From contig JAEYOY010000015.1 of NCBI GenBank assembly GCA_023411215.1, positions 1 through 64,000 on the forward strand: DNA of 64,000 nucleotides, written 5' to 3'. The notes beneath the pieces are model-generated. The model saw only the letters and a program-made list of their open reading frames with translations, was not told the DNA's origin and did not search any database. Below are positions 51,268 to 59,856 of the stretch, piece by piece; within the stretch, counting starts at the first letter, position 1; the number at the start of each line of letters is the position of its first letter. The DNA comes from Bacillota bacterium (GTDB taxonomy: Bacteria > Bacillota > Clostridia > Lachnospirales > Lachnospiraceae). The translations under genes were made by a program, and so were the position numbers.

Positions 51268-53331
51268 ATGAAGTTTATGAAAAATGGGATAAAAATGGCA
51301 ATATTATTCGTCCTATTTATGGTTGGTGTGATCTATTCGCCAAAGCAGGAGGTTTTGGCTGCACCAGGGCCAGTTAAGATCTGTGCCGTGTCCTATACGG
51401 ATGAAAGTATACTTGTCATTAACAATGAAAACACGAAGATATATTATGCTACGGATATTGATGCGGCGAGAAATAGGTGGGATGTGATCGAAACGAGTGG
51501 CATGATCACAGCCATTGATTTTTCCTGGTTGAAGAAGGGCTCAGAAAATGTCTTGCATGTAAAAGGTAACCTGGTAGATACTGTGACAAGGGTTATAGTA
51601 TTGGATGAGCCAGACAAATTAGAGGTATCGATTAATTACAGTGATATGGAAAGTCTTGGAGCGAATGCTACGATCGGCCAGCTGTTAAATATCAGAGCTT
51701 CGGTGGGGAATGGCATCAATCCTATAACAATGAATGATCTGGAATGGAAAAAGGGTGAGAGCGGTCACTGGATGAAGACGGATTACCTTACCAAAGGATT
51801 GTTGGAAAACTATATGGCTAAGGGAGTCTATCTTTATTTCCGTATCGCTCCTGTTGATGATGTCGCAAGTGGAAGTATTAGTGGTGAGAATCTCGTAAGA
51901 ATTCTTCAGGGAAGTACGGATTACTTCGCATATACAAAGCCAAATTTTATAGTTAAGGATGATACCGCCAAGCTATACAAGATTTATACTGAGTCACAAG
52001 TTGTTGGGGCTATCACGGCATATCCCGACGGGACGAAGGGCCGGAGAGCCAGTGATGAGGTAAAGCTTAAGATTTCAGAAATGAAAGCGAGTCCCACAAC
52101 GGGTATCGACGGAAGTAAGTTTAAAGCGGAGTTGAAGTATGGGCAGGAATATAGAATAACCGTTAATGGGGGAGCGACTCCTAGTGTATGGAGACAGATA
52201 ACCGATCGATCGGTGAGAACGATTAAGCTATCAGAGATGCTGAATAATGCTTTTGATGGTAGTGCAGCCTACCCATTTCCTGACATGATGATAGAGGTAA
52301 GGAATTTTGCTACTTCCAAGACAGCATCCTCTAAGATCACCAAAATTGTAATTGATAAAGATCAAAGAGTAATGCCAACAAGTGATGTTGCTATCACTTA
52401 CAACGGAGTTAAGAATGTGATCATGACAATTCCTACGGCTTCCACCAGTAAGCCTTATGAATATTGTGTTGTGACGGATCCTGCAGGGTTCAATGTGGAG
52501 AATGCCAGATGGGCGAAAGTAACCAAGAATACAGGTGTTAATATCCTTGCTACCAAGGCTCCGGATAATAGTACTATTATTGTAAGGATGGCAGAAATCA
52601 AGTATAATGCAAAAACCAATACTTCCTTTGAGCTAGCGTCAACTTATAATCAATATAAGGTTACATATCCCGCGGTTCCGACAGCAGAAAAGCAGGTTTA
52701 TACCTTTACCAAGGGTTATTCCAATGATCTTGAAATTAAGGTGACTCTGAATGAGAGTGGTAAGCTACCCTTTGAGACAGGGTTAAAATATATTAAGCTG
52801 GGCACAGTAGAAATTCCTGTGAAGAGGCCGGTAGTAATATCTCCGGAATTTACCGTCGATCCACAAACCGATCCGAATATTACAGAGAAGCATGTCATGA
52901 CGATTACAATAGAAAAGGCCACCTTGGAGTCGATGATTAATTGTACGAATAAGCAATTAAGCATTTACTATAATAATGGTACAGTGGACAAGACCTCCAG
53001 CAAGCTTACGATTAAAAATCCGTCCAAAGCGCCTATACTAACGGTATCGTTCAAAGCAGGATCTACTTCAGGCACAGCATTCCAGATAGCCGTACCGAAG
53101 ATTAATGCTACGAATAAATGGTATTATTCGATTTCAAGTGCAAAAATTGAGAATGTAAATAATGAGGATACCTTAACTCAGGTAATGACAAAAGCAGGAG
53201 TGACTACTCCTGTGCTATTAGATACCAATAGTGCGGATAATTTAATCGTAACCCCGACTTACTGGGTATCAGTATTCGAGGTCGATGCATCGGGCTACAT
53301 TGTAAGATATGACAGTAAGCAGATTAATTAG
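51268..53331 (+). CDS. Exported hypothetical protein behind a SigD-like promoter
   Basis: Product of 687 residues. A signal peptide (MKNGIKMAILFVLFMVGVIY to LAAPG, about residues 1-32) is followed by a long beta-rich sequence with no recognised domain, few cysteines and no cell-wall anchor or S-layer motif. Repeated phrases such as KTNTSFELASTYNQYKV and TKGYSNDLEIKVTLNESG suggest several Ig- or fibronectin-like modules. ATG at 51268 follows TGGAGGTGTGCA. The SigD-like promoter ties it to motility. A hairpin at 53356-53394 ends the gene. It could be a secreted filament-associated or adhesive protein; this is inference. Confidence 0.8.
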   Translation: MKFMKNGIKMAILFVLFMVGVIYSPKQEVLAAPGPVKICAVSYTDESILVINNENTKIYYATDIDAARNRWDVIETSGMITAIDFSWLKKGSENVLHVKGNLVDTVTRVIVLDEPDKLEVSINYSDMESLGANATIGQLLNIRASVGNGINPITMNDLEWKKGESGHWMKTDYLTKGLLENYMAKGVYLYFRIAPVDDVASGSISGENLVRILQGSTDYFAYTKPNFIVKDDTAKLYKIYTESQVVGAITAYPDGTKGRRASDEVKLKISEMKASPTTGIDGSKFKAELKYGQEYRITVNGGATPSVWRQITDRSVRTIKLSEMLNNAFDGSAAYPFPDMMIEVRNFATSKTASSKITKIVIDKDQRVMPTSDVAITYNGVKNVIMTIPTASTSKPYEYCVVTDPAGFNVENARWAKVTKNTGVNILATKAPDNSTIIVRMAEIKYNAKTNTSFELASTYNQYKVTYPAVPTAEKQVYTFTKGYSNDLEIKVTLNESGKLPFETGLKYIKLGTVEIPVKRPVVISPEFTVDPQTDPNITEKHVMTITIEKATLESMINCTNKQLSIYYNNGTVDKTSSKLTIKNPSKAPILTVSFKAGSTSGTAFQIAVPKINATNKWYYSISSAKIENVNNEDTLTQVMTKAGVTTPVLLDTNSADNLIVTPTYWVSVFEVDASGYIVRYDSKQIN

Positions 53332-53355
53332 GTCTGCAATAGAAGTGTTGAGGAA

Positions 53356-53394
53356 TAGTAAGGAATCTTTGCATTATGCAAGGATTCCTTACTA
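53356..53394 (+). terminator. Hairpin after the exported protein gene
   Basis: TAGTAAGGAATC-T-TTGC pairs with GCAA-G-GATTCCTTACTA across ATTAT, a long stem but without a T-run. Confidence 0.65.
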
Positions 53395-53419
53395 ATATCA
53401 TCCGAGATTTACAAAATTT

Positions 53420-53720
53420 CTTAAAAACTGACATTCTTGAATACATGATTCACAGTATATATTTGTGGTTTACATTTGTAAATACATGATTCTCAAGATG
53501 TCTGCAGCTTTGCTATACATACATCTGTAAAGTCATATTTGTGAATACCTGATATACAAAGTATAATATTTATTTTTTTCAATACATAATAAACATACAT
53601 CTGTAAAACTGATATTTCTGAACACATTTTATACATGGCATTTGTAGCTTTGATGTTATTGAATTATGATATCCATATGTCTATGAAGCTGTCATCTATG
53701 GATAGAATGTTTCATACTGT
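53420..53720. repeat. Degenerate AT-rich repeats in a 450-base gap
   Basis: ACATACATCTGTAAA occurs at 53517-53531 and 53593-53607, 76 bases apart. AATACATGATT recurs near 53441 and 53480, with AATACCTGAT near 53544 and AATACATAAT near 53581. The whole gap 53395-53783 shows no gene; it looks like the decayed remnant of a tandem array. Confidence 0.5.
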
Positions 53721-53798
53721 TTTGATATTTTAAGTATTTGTTCTGGTTGATTTAATGGGGAAGATAGACTGAGTAGAAAGAATATGAGGTGGATTTGT

Positions 53799-54719
53799 TT
53801 GAAGCAGAGTATTAAAAACATCTTTGAACATAATATCAAAGTGTTAGGAGAGATGGATAAGGCAATATTTAATTTCCGTGAACAACAATGTGACAAAGCA
53901 CTTGGGTATATCGTTCATTCCTTTGATGAGGTGCGAATGATTATTGAAGCGATCATAACGGACAGGGAATATTTTAATCTGGTAGATACGGAATCGATGC
54001 TGGAGATGTTGACGGGTATTATGGAAGCAAAAATGAATAAGGATTATGTTCTTTTGGCTGATTTACTGGAGCTTCAGTTGATTAATTTTTTGATCGGGGT
54101 TCAGGAACTGATTATTACCAAAGAAGAAATGGTATTTGATGAGGAGCTGTATCGGGAGAACATACGATTATTATTGAAACATAGTGAGGGCTTTGATAAT
54201 AACACTCTTGAACAAATTAATACAGCACAGCTATTGGAAAGTGGATACCGAATAGAATTTACTTCTTGCGGGCTCATGACCTTAGCTGCTGAAAATGAAG
54301 GTTTAAAATTCTATTTCCATACAAATAATAAGGTTTATACAGAAGCTTTCTTGTTGGCAAGGCAATGGTACAGGAAAGATGTCAGTACCTATATTGTATA
54401 TGGGTATGGTTTGGGGTATCATATTAGGGAGCTTCATAAACTGGCGCCTGATGCAGAAATATTGATCTATGAAGCAGATTTGAATGTGATACAGCTGGCA
54501 TGTGCTTTTTGCAGTTTGAAAGATCTTCTTGATTCCGATAGAGCCCGACTGATTTATGATCCGGAGTTTACAAAGTTACAGGATCAGCTTCATTCGAGGA
54601 GCGAATCAAGTGCCTTTTACGTACATTATCCTTCCTATCAGAATGTCAAGACATCAAGAGGAAAAGAAATCCTTGTGGAAGAACTTCCTTGGTTAAAAAC
54701 AATCGAAGAGGGCCTATAG
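53799..54719 (+). CDS. Truncated Maf-like protein with KDYxLLAD N-domain
   Basis: About 306 residues; TTG at 53799 lies six bases after GAGGTGG, preferred over ATG 53784 inside that site. Residues 1-100 are helical and contain EAKMNKDYVLLADLLELQLI, related to the small gene at 38099. Residues 110-306 match the first domain of Maf/DUF115 proteins: ENIRLLLKHSEGF, STYIVYGYGLGYHIRELHKL and EILIYEADLNVIQLACAFCS. The catalytic DUF115 half is absent and the gene ends cleanly, without a continuing frame. It is either a regulatory or docking partner or a truncated paralogue. It is isolated from the island by the exported-protein gene. Confidence 0.8.
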   Translation: MKQSIKNIFEHNIKVLGEMDKAIFNFREQQCDKALGYIVHSFDEVRMIIEAIITDREYFNLVDTESMLEMLTGIMEAKMNKDYVLLADLLELQLINFLIGVQELIITKEEMVFDEELYRENIRLLLKHSEGFDNNTLEQINTAQLLESGYRIEFTSCGLMTLAAENEGLKFYFHTNNKVYTEAFLLARQWYRKDVSTYIVYGYGLGYHIRELHKLAPDAEILIYEADLNVIQLACAFCSLKDLLDSDRARLIYDPEFTKLQDQLHSRSESSAFYVHYPSYQNVKTSRGKEILVEELPWLKTIEEGL

Positions 54720-54853
54720 TCCATACTAGTTTGTTATGAAATATGTTGTTTTAAATATGGACATGTCTTGATAAGTTATAGGGGATATGGCATAATAGTA
54801 ATGTAAATAATAGTAATTCTGTCTGAGCTTGGGAGCAATTAGGAGGTTGAGTT

Positions 54854-55336
54854 ATGATTTATATTAGCATTGTATTAGTAATTGTCATTGGAGAATACTT
54901 TATCAAGAATTATATCGAGAAAAATAGAGAATTGGGAGAGCGGCAGGAGATACTGAAAGGAAACATTATCATCCGTAAGCATCATAACGAGGGTGCATTT
55001 CTTAATTTTATGGGTGAAAAAAAGGAGATGCTAAAGACCATTTCCTGTATCCTTTTAGGTCTTATATCTCTCCTCTTTATCATTCTTCTTCCCAAGAAAG
55101 GGAAGAAAGTATTCAAGCTTGGTTTAGCTTTTGCCTTAGGTGGTGCAATCAGCAATGTAGCCGATCGTATTAAGCGTGGCTATGTGGTGGATTACTTTAG
55201 CTTCAACTGTAAGAAGCTGAAGAGTATCATATTCAATCTGTCTGATATTGCGATCTTTCTGGGTTCTGGGCTAATGCTGTTATCTTCCATGCTTACTGCA
55301 ATAAGAGAGGGCAGCACCGATAAAACCTCGGAATAG
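54854..55336 (+). CDS. lspA: Signal peptidase II (LspA-like)
   Basis: Membrane aspartic protease of 160 residues for lipoprotein signal peptides, with four helices. ATG at 54854 follows AGGAGGTTGAGTT. The two catalytic aspartates are in the standard contexts NVADRIKRGYVVDYFSF and NLSDIAIFLG; the helix-2 motif appears as HNEGAFLNFMG. The middle is less conserved than in housekeeping LspA, so it may be a second paralogue. Its last 57 bases overlap the end of pyrG on the other strand. Confidence 0.87.
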   Translation: MIYISIVLVIVIGEYFIKNYIEKNRELGERQEILKGNIIIRKHHNEGAFLNFMGEKKEMLKTISCILLGLISLLFIILLPKKGKKVFKLGLAFALGGAISNVADRIKRGYVVDYFSFNCKKLKSIIFNLSDIAIFLGSGLMLLSSMLTAIREGSTDKTSE

Positions 55337-56896
55337 TGGATGGGGCTTATTGGGTCTCGATTTGAACTCAGGATGTGCCTGGGTCGCCAGGAACCAGGGG
55401 TGATCCTCTAACTCAATCATTTCCACGATTCGACCATCCGGTGAAAGACCGGAAAGCTTCATATTGTGCTCGGAAAAGTCATTGCGATAATAGTTATTTA
55501 CCTCATAACGATGACGGTGTCTTTCGTGGATAATCTTCTCACCGTATAGCTCATAGGCTTTACTTCCCTCGACAAGGACGCAAGGGTAGGAGCCAAGTCT
55601 TAAGGTTCCACCGATGTCCTCTATGCCATCCTGCTCCGGCATGAGATGAATGATGGGATGAGTGGTAGAAGGATTTAACTCGACACTGTGAGCGTCTTCA
55701 AAGCCGATTACATTTCTAGCGAATTCTACAAGTGCCAACTGCATGCCAAGACATAATCCCAGGAAGGGGATTTTGTTTTCTCTGGCATAGTGGATGGCAT
55801 TAATTTTGCCCTCGATACCTCGGTCTCCAAAGCCTCCGGGAACTACGATACCGCATACGTCGCTTAGAAGATCCGCGACATTATCCTTTGTTACGTCTTC
55901 GGAGGGAATCCATTTGATTGTAATGGAGGCATTGTGAGCTACCGCACCGTGCTTTAAGGATTCGACTACACTGATATAGGCATCATGAAGCTGGGTGTAT
56001 TTGCCGACTAATGCAACCTTTACTTCTGCCTTCGGATTCTTTAGGGATTGTACCATCTGCTCCCAATCAGTCAGATCCGGTTTCGGGCAGTCTAAATGCA
56101 GACATTCCAGAGCTACCTCTGCTATATGCTCCTGTTCCAAAGCAAGAGGTGCTTCATATAGGTATTCTACGTCAAGATTCTGTAATACATTGGAGCTTGG
56201 AACATTACAGAAGAGAGCAATCTTCTCTTTAATACCCGCTTCCAGAGGATGTTCAGTACGGCAAACTATAATATCAGGACGAATTCCCATACCTTGGAGC
56301 TCCTTCACACTGGCCTGAGTGGGCTTTGTCTTCATCTCGCCTGAGGCTCTCAGATAAGGAATTAAGGTTACATGAATTAACGCAACATTGTGATCTCCTA
56401 CATCCTGACGGAATTGACGAATTGCTTCGAGAAAGGGCTGGCTCTCTATATCACCGACAGTTCCGCCTACCTCTATGATAGCGATGTGCATCTCTTCGCT
56501 GGAATTATTTCTGTAAAAACGGCTCTTTATCTCGTTCGTGATATGAGGAATGACCTGAACCGTGCCTCCGCCAAAATCACCACGTCGTTCCTTGGATAAT
56601 ACGGACCAATAGATTTTACCTGTTGTCACGTTGGACATCTTGTCTAGACTTTCGTCAATGAACCGCTCATAATGTCCGAGGTCAAGATCCGTTTCTGCGC
56701 CATCATCTGTAACGAATACTTCCCCGTGCTGAATTGGATTCATTGTACCCGGATCCATGTTGATATACGGGTCAAATTTTTGCATGGTAACATGATAACC
56801 GCGGGCTTTTAATAATCGCCCAAGGGATGCAGCAGTGATCCCCTTTCCCAAGCCAGATACGACACCACCTGTAACAAATACGTATTTCGTAGCCAT
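55280..56896 (-). CDS. pyrG: CTP synthase
   Basis: Cytoplasmic enzyme of 538 residues that aminates UTP to CTP using glutamine. The synthase domain opens with YVFVTGGVVSGLGKGITAAS and has KFDPYINMDPGTMNP. The glutamine amidotransferase domain carries the nucleophile in FLGLCLGMQLALVEFAR and HPEF near the end. ATG at 56894-56896 follows AGGAGGTAATAGT. Both length and sequence are canonical. It is preceded by a promoter and an attenuator-like leader and converges on lspA with an overlap. Confidence 0.98.
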   Translation of the reverse strand: MATKYVFVTGGVVSGLGKGITAASLGRLLKARGYHVTMQKFDPYINMDPGTMNPIQHGEVFVTDDGAETDLDLGHYERFIDESLDKMSNVTTGKIYWSVLSKERRGDFGGGTVQVIPHITNEIKSRFYRNNSSEEMHIAIIEVGGTVGDIESQPFLEAIRQFRQDVGDHNVALIHVTLIPYLRASGEMKTKPTQASVKELQGMGIRPDIIVCRTEHPLEAGIKEKIALFCNVPSSNVLQNLDVEYLYEAPLALEQEHIAEVALECLHLDCPKPDLTDWEQMVQSLKNPKAEVKVALVGKYTQLHDAYISVVESLKHGAVAHNASITIKWIPSEDVTKDNVADLLSDVCGIVVPGGFGDRGIEGKINAIHYARENKIPFLGLCLGMQLALVEFARNVIGFEDAHSVELNPSTTHPIIHLMPEQDGIEDIGGTLRLGSYPCVLVEGSKAYELYGEKIIHERHRHRYEVNNYYRNDFSEHNMKLSGLSPDGRIVEMIELEDHPWFLATQAHPEFKSRPNKPHPLFRGFIGAALSYCSKHGR

Positions 56897-57138
56897 ACTA
56901 TTACCTCCTGAATTATGTTATTATTTGTAACTATTGAGTACTATCGAGAAATCCATACTATTGATTTTAAGCAATAAAAAAAGCCTTCAAACCTGAACAC
57001 ATTACAAAAGGTTTAAGGCAAAAATGGGTGAATTTAGCCGGTCGATCCTTATGGTGGACCTTAAACCATGTTCCGGCTCCCTTGCTGGTAAATGTACAAT
57101 TTTATTCCTTTAAGAAGGACTATTAAGAATACTTTTAA
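56897..57138 (-). promoter_or_regulatory. pyrG leader with terminator and competing antiterminator
   Basis: Reading leftward from about 57138, the leader has an outer stem AGCCGG/CCGGCT (57073-57078 and 57036-57041) that encloses ATGGT/ACCAT and the sequence GGTTTAAGG (57059-57067). A terminator follows: GCCTTAAACC (57010-57019), GGTTTGAAGGC (56983-56993), then seven T in the RNA. GGTTTAAGG is exactly complementary to CCTTAAACC, so it can compete for the terminator's first arm. This is a plausible on/off switch. It differs from the short Bacillus pyrG leader, and I do not recognise its class. Confidence 0.75.
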
Positions 57139-57144
57139 AGACAT

Positions 57145-57173
57145 AGTATACTATAATATAGGTAAGAAGTCAA
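57145..57173 (-). promoter_or_regulatory. SigA-like promoter for pyrG
   Basis: Reading leftward, TTGACT (57168-57173), 17 bases and TATACT (57145-57150). It places the start of the pyrG transcript near 57138. Confidence 0.75.
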
Positions 57174-57558
57174 TTGTCATCAGAAGCAAACAACACATCA
57201 GAGTGTAGGCAAACAACATTTCCCATCAGAGACAATTATTTATTAATACCCATCAGAGTTAAGCAAAACGAATCATAAAAAAACAGTATATATTGTGATC
57301 GCTAATCTGTCAAGAAATTATAATATTAGATCTTAAATTCCTGCTACCATAGGAATAAACTAAAATATAGGATGAAATAGTCAGTTATGTGACATTATCA
57401 TAGAAGAGAATACCCCTCCTATATTAGAATGGCCTGAGGAGGAAATGGTTACATTTCATAGGTGGATAATCATTTTTTATTTTACTTGTATTTCAACCGG
57501 AATTGTATTATGGTTAAGTTGTACACAATTTAATTATAGAATTTTAAGAACAATTTAA
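57174..57558. other. Intergenic region between pyrG and ftsH promoters
   Basis: This AT-rich stretch of about 385 bases separates divergent promoters. CATCAGAG-type phrases recur loosely between 57178 and 57256 (ATCAGAAGC, ATCAGAGTG, ATCAGAGAC, ATCAGAGTT). No gene, known RNA or strong hairpin was seen. Confidence 0.5.
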
Positions 57559-57587
57559 TTGATTTATGGAAAGACTATCAGTATAAT
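57559..57587 (+). promoter_or_regulatory. SigA-like promoter for ftsH
   Basis: TTGATT (57559-57564), 17 bases and a perfect TATAAT (57582-57587), about 85 bases before the ftsH start. Confidence 0.75.
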
Positions 57588-57671
57588 GAGGTATAAAGTC
57601 CATATTTAGCGGAAATAGGGTTCTACTTCCATTAATATAAACACGAATAGCTCTATGAATAGGAGGATTTC

Positions 57672-59576
57672 ATGGATAACAATAATAAACCGAATAAGAA
57701 TGGGACACCAAACAAGATGGTCATCATCATTACACTGGTGTCAGCGCTTGTCATCTGGTATATGTTCTGGACTTTTACAGAACAAATCAAGAACAGTACC
57801 AATAAAGAAATTACTTATGATGAATTCACGCAAATGCTGGAGGAAGATAAGGTTAAGGAAGTTTTAGTAAAGAATGATAATACGATCGTAATCACCCCTA
57901 GGGATGAATCGGAAAACGGTTTGGATATAACCTATTATACCGGAGGCTTTTTGGATATTGATCTGGTAAATCGGCTCGAAGCAGCGGGAGATGTAAAGTA
58001 TTCTCGAGAAGTAAATGACAACAGTTCTTCTGTTATTGCCACAATATTATCCTATGTACTGCCCTTTGTTGCAATCTATGTGGTCATGTGGTTCTTATTC
58101 CGCACCATATCGAAGAACAGTGGTGGTGTCATGGGGGTTGGGAAGAGTAATGCCAAGGTCTATGTAGAAAAACAGACGGGGGTTACCTTTAAGGATGTGG
58201 CAGGTCAGGAGGAAGCAAAGGAATCTCTGACTGAGATTGTGGATTTCCTTCACAATCCCGCGAAATATACCCGGATAGGTGCAAAGCTTCCCAAGGGCGC
58301 ATTGCTGGTCGGACCGCCCGGTACCGGTAAAACTCTTCTTGCAAAAGCAGTAGCCGGTGAAGCAAAGGTTCCATTCTTCTCCCTGTCAGGTTCTGACTTC
58401 GTGGAGATGTTCGTAGGTGTGGGTGCTTCCCGAGTAAGAGATTTATTTAAGCAGGCTCAACAATCAGCTCCATGTATCATATTTATTGATGAGATTGATG
58501 CTATCGGTAAAAGCCGTGATTCCCATTACGGTGGCGGCAACGATGAGCGTGAGCAGACCTTAAATCAATTATTGGCTAATATGGACGGCTTTGATTCCTC
58601 TAAGGGTCTTGTAATCCTGGGAGCAACCAATCGTCCTGAAGTACTTGATAAAGCGTTACTTCGTCCCGGTCGTTTTGACCGAAGAATCATTGTAGATAAG
58701 CCGGATCTTAAGGGTAGAGTCGATATCTTGAAGGTTCATGCGAAGAATGTACTAATGCATGATTCGGTAGATCTGGAGGGAATTGCGAGAGCTACCTCTG
58801 GTGCGGTAGGTTCTGATCTTGCCAACATGATCAATGAAGCAGCAATCTTAGCAGTTAAACAGGGAAGAACAGTAGTGACGCAGGAGGATTTATTTGAATC
58901 TGTCGAAGTGGTTATCGCCGGTAAGGAGAAGAAGGATCGAATTCTCAGCAAGGAAGAGAAGAAGATAGTGGCATATCATGAGGTAGGTCATGCATTAGTA
59001 ACGGCTCTTGAGAAAAATGCAGAACCGGTTCAGAAGATTACCATTGTACCGAGAACCATGGGATCTCTGGGTTATGTAATGCAGGTGCCGGAGGAAGAGA
59101 AGTACCTGATGAGTAAAGAGGAAATCCTAACCCGTATCGTCACACTTTACGGCGGTCGTGCGGCAGAGAAGCTGGTATTTGACTCCATCACTACAGGCGC
59201 CTCCAATGATATCGAGAAGGCGACCTCTCTTGCCAGAGCGATGGTTACCCAATACGGAATGTCAGATAAATTTGGATTAATGGGTCTGGAATCCGTGGAG
59301 AATAAATATCTGGACGGTAGAGCGGTACTTAACTGTGGTGACGATACAGCCGGAGAGATAGATAAAGAGGTAATGCAGATTCTGAAGACCTGTTATGACA
59401 GGGCAGAGGAACTGCTTGCAGGAAGCCGTGAGGTTCTGGATCGAATAGCAGATTATCTGATTACCAAGGAGACCATCACCGGTGAAGAGTTTATGAAGAT
59501 ATACAATGAAGTGAAAGGAATCGTTGTGGAACCTCAGGTAGATCCCCAGGATAAGTCATCCGAGAATCCCCAGTAA
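57672..59576 (+). CDS. ftsH: ATP-dependent zinc metalloprotease FtsH
   Basis: Membrane-bound AAA+ protease of 634 residues for quality control of membrane and cytosolic proteins. Two membrane helices lie at about residues 16-35 and 121-144. AAA motifs are Walker A GPPGTGKT (214-221), Walker B IIFIDEIDAIG, and the second region of homology ATNRPEVLDKALLRPGRFDR. The zinc site HEVGH is at about 436-440. ATG at 57672 follows AGGAGGATTTC. It is a single-gene unit with its own promoter. Confidence 0.98.
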   Translation: MDNNNKPNKNGTPNKMVIIITLVSALVIWYMFWTFTEQIKNSTNKEITYDEFTQMLEEDKVKEVLVKNDNTIVITPRDESENGLDITYYTGGFLDIDLVNRLEAAGDVKYSREVNDNSSSVIATILSYVLPFVAIYVVMWFLFRTISKNSGGVMGVGKSNAKVYVEKQTGVTFKDVAGQEEAKESLTEIVDFLHNPAKYTRIGAKLPKGALLVGPPGTGKTLLAKAVAGEAKVPFFSLSGSDFVEMFVGVGASRVRDLFKQAQQSAPCIIFIDEIDAIGKSRDSHYGGGNDEREQTLNQLLANMDGFDSSKGLVILGATNRPEVLDKALLRPGRFDRRIIVDKPDLKGRVDILKVHAKNVLMHDSVDLEGIARATSGAVGSDLANMINEAAILAVKQGRTVVTQEDLFESVEVVIAGKEKKDRILSKEEKKIVAYHEVGHALVTALEKNAEPVQKITIVPRTMGSLGYVMQVPEEEKYLMSKEEILTRIVTLYGGRAAEKLVFDSITTGASNDIEKATSLARAMVTQYGMSDKFGLMGLESVENKYLDGRAVLNCGDDTAGEIDKEVMQILKTCYDRAEELLAGSREVLDRIADYLITKETITGEEFMKIYNEVKGIVVEPQVDPQDKSSENPQ

Positions 59577-59611
59577 CTGTAATATAAATGAAAGTATAAC
59601 GAATATAAGAA

Positions 59612-59704
59612 GGGCTGTGCGATTTGGTGTATTCCCTCTAAGTAGACAAGTGCTTATTAATTCACTTGTCTACCTGGAAGAGAGTATGTCAAATCGCTCA
59701 GCCC
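59612..59704. terminator. Long symmetric hairpin after ftsH
   Basis: GGGCTG-TG-CGATTTG (59612-59626) pairs with CAAATCG-CT-CAGCCC (59690-59704), and inside it GTAGACAAGTG pairs with CACTTGTCTAC. It could end both ftsH and the leftward racemase transcript, though T-runs are weak. Confidence 0.65.
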
Positions 59705-59763
59705 TATTAGAATGCTTGTATATATGAATGTGCAAGGGGAGAGGAGAAATAACTCTTCCTGTT

Positions 59764-59856
59764 CTAATAGTCTTGATTCATATCATCAAATATACTGATT
59801 TCCTTTGTCGGTTCTGAAGGATCGGTGACCTGTAGCTTGGATTTCAGCAGTTGCAT
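59764..59856 (-). CDS. Possible 30-residue small protein coupled to the racemase gene
   Basis: The racemase stop TGA and an ATG share one base (TGATG), and the new frame runs 30 codons to TAG. The peptide opens MQLLKSKLQVTDPSEPTKEI and ends in a strongly acidic FDDMNQDY. Stop-start overlap suggests translational coupling, but the length is short enough to be chance and no homologue is known to me. Confidence 0.35.
   Translation of the reverse strand: MQLLKSKLQVTDPSEPTKEISIFDDMNQDY

Noticed and set aside
53420..53720. Small protein gene in the AT-rich gap before the Maf-like gene
   Set aside because: All frames are broken by frequent stops; only degenerate repeats are visible.
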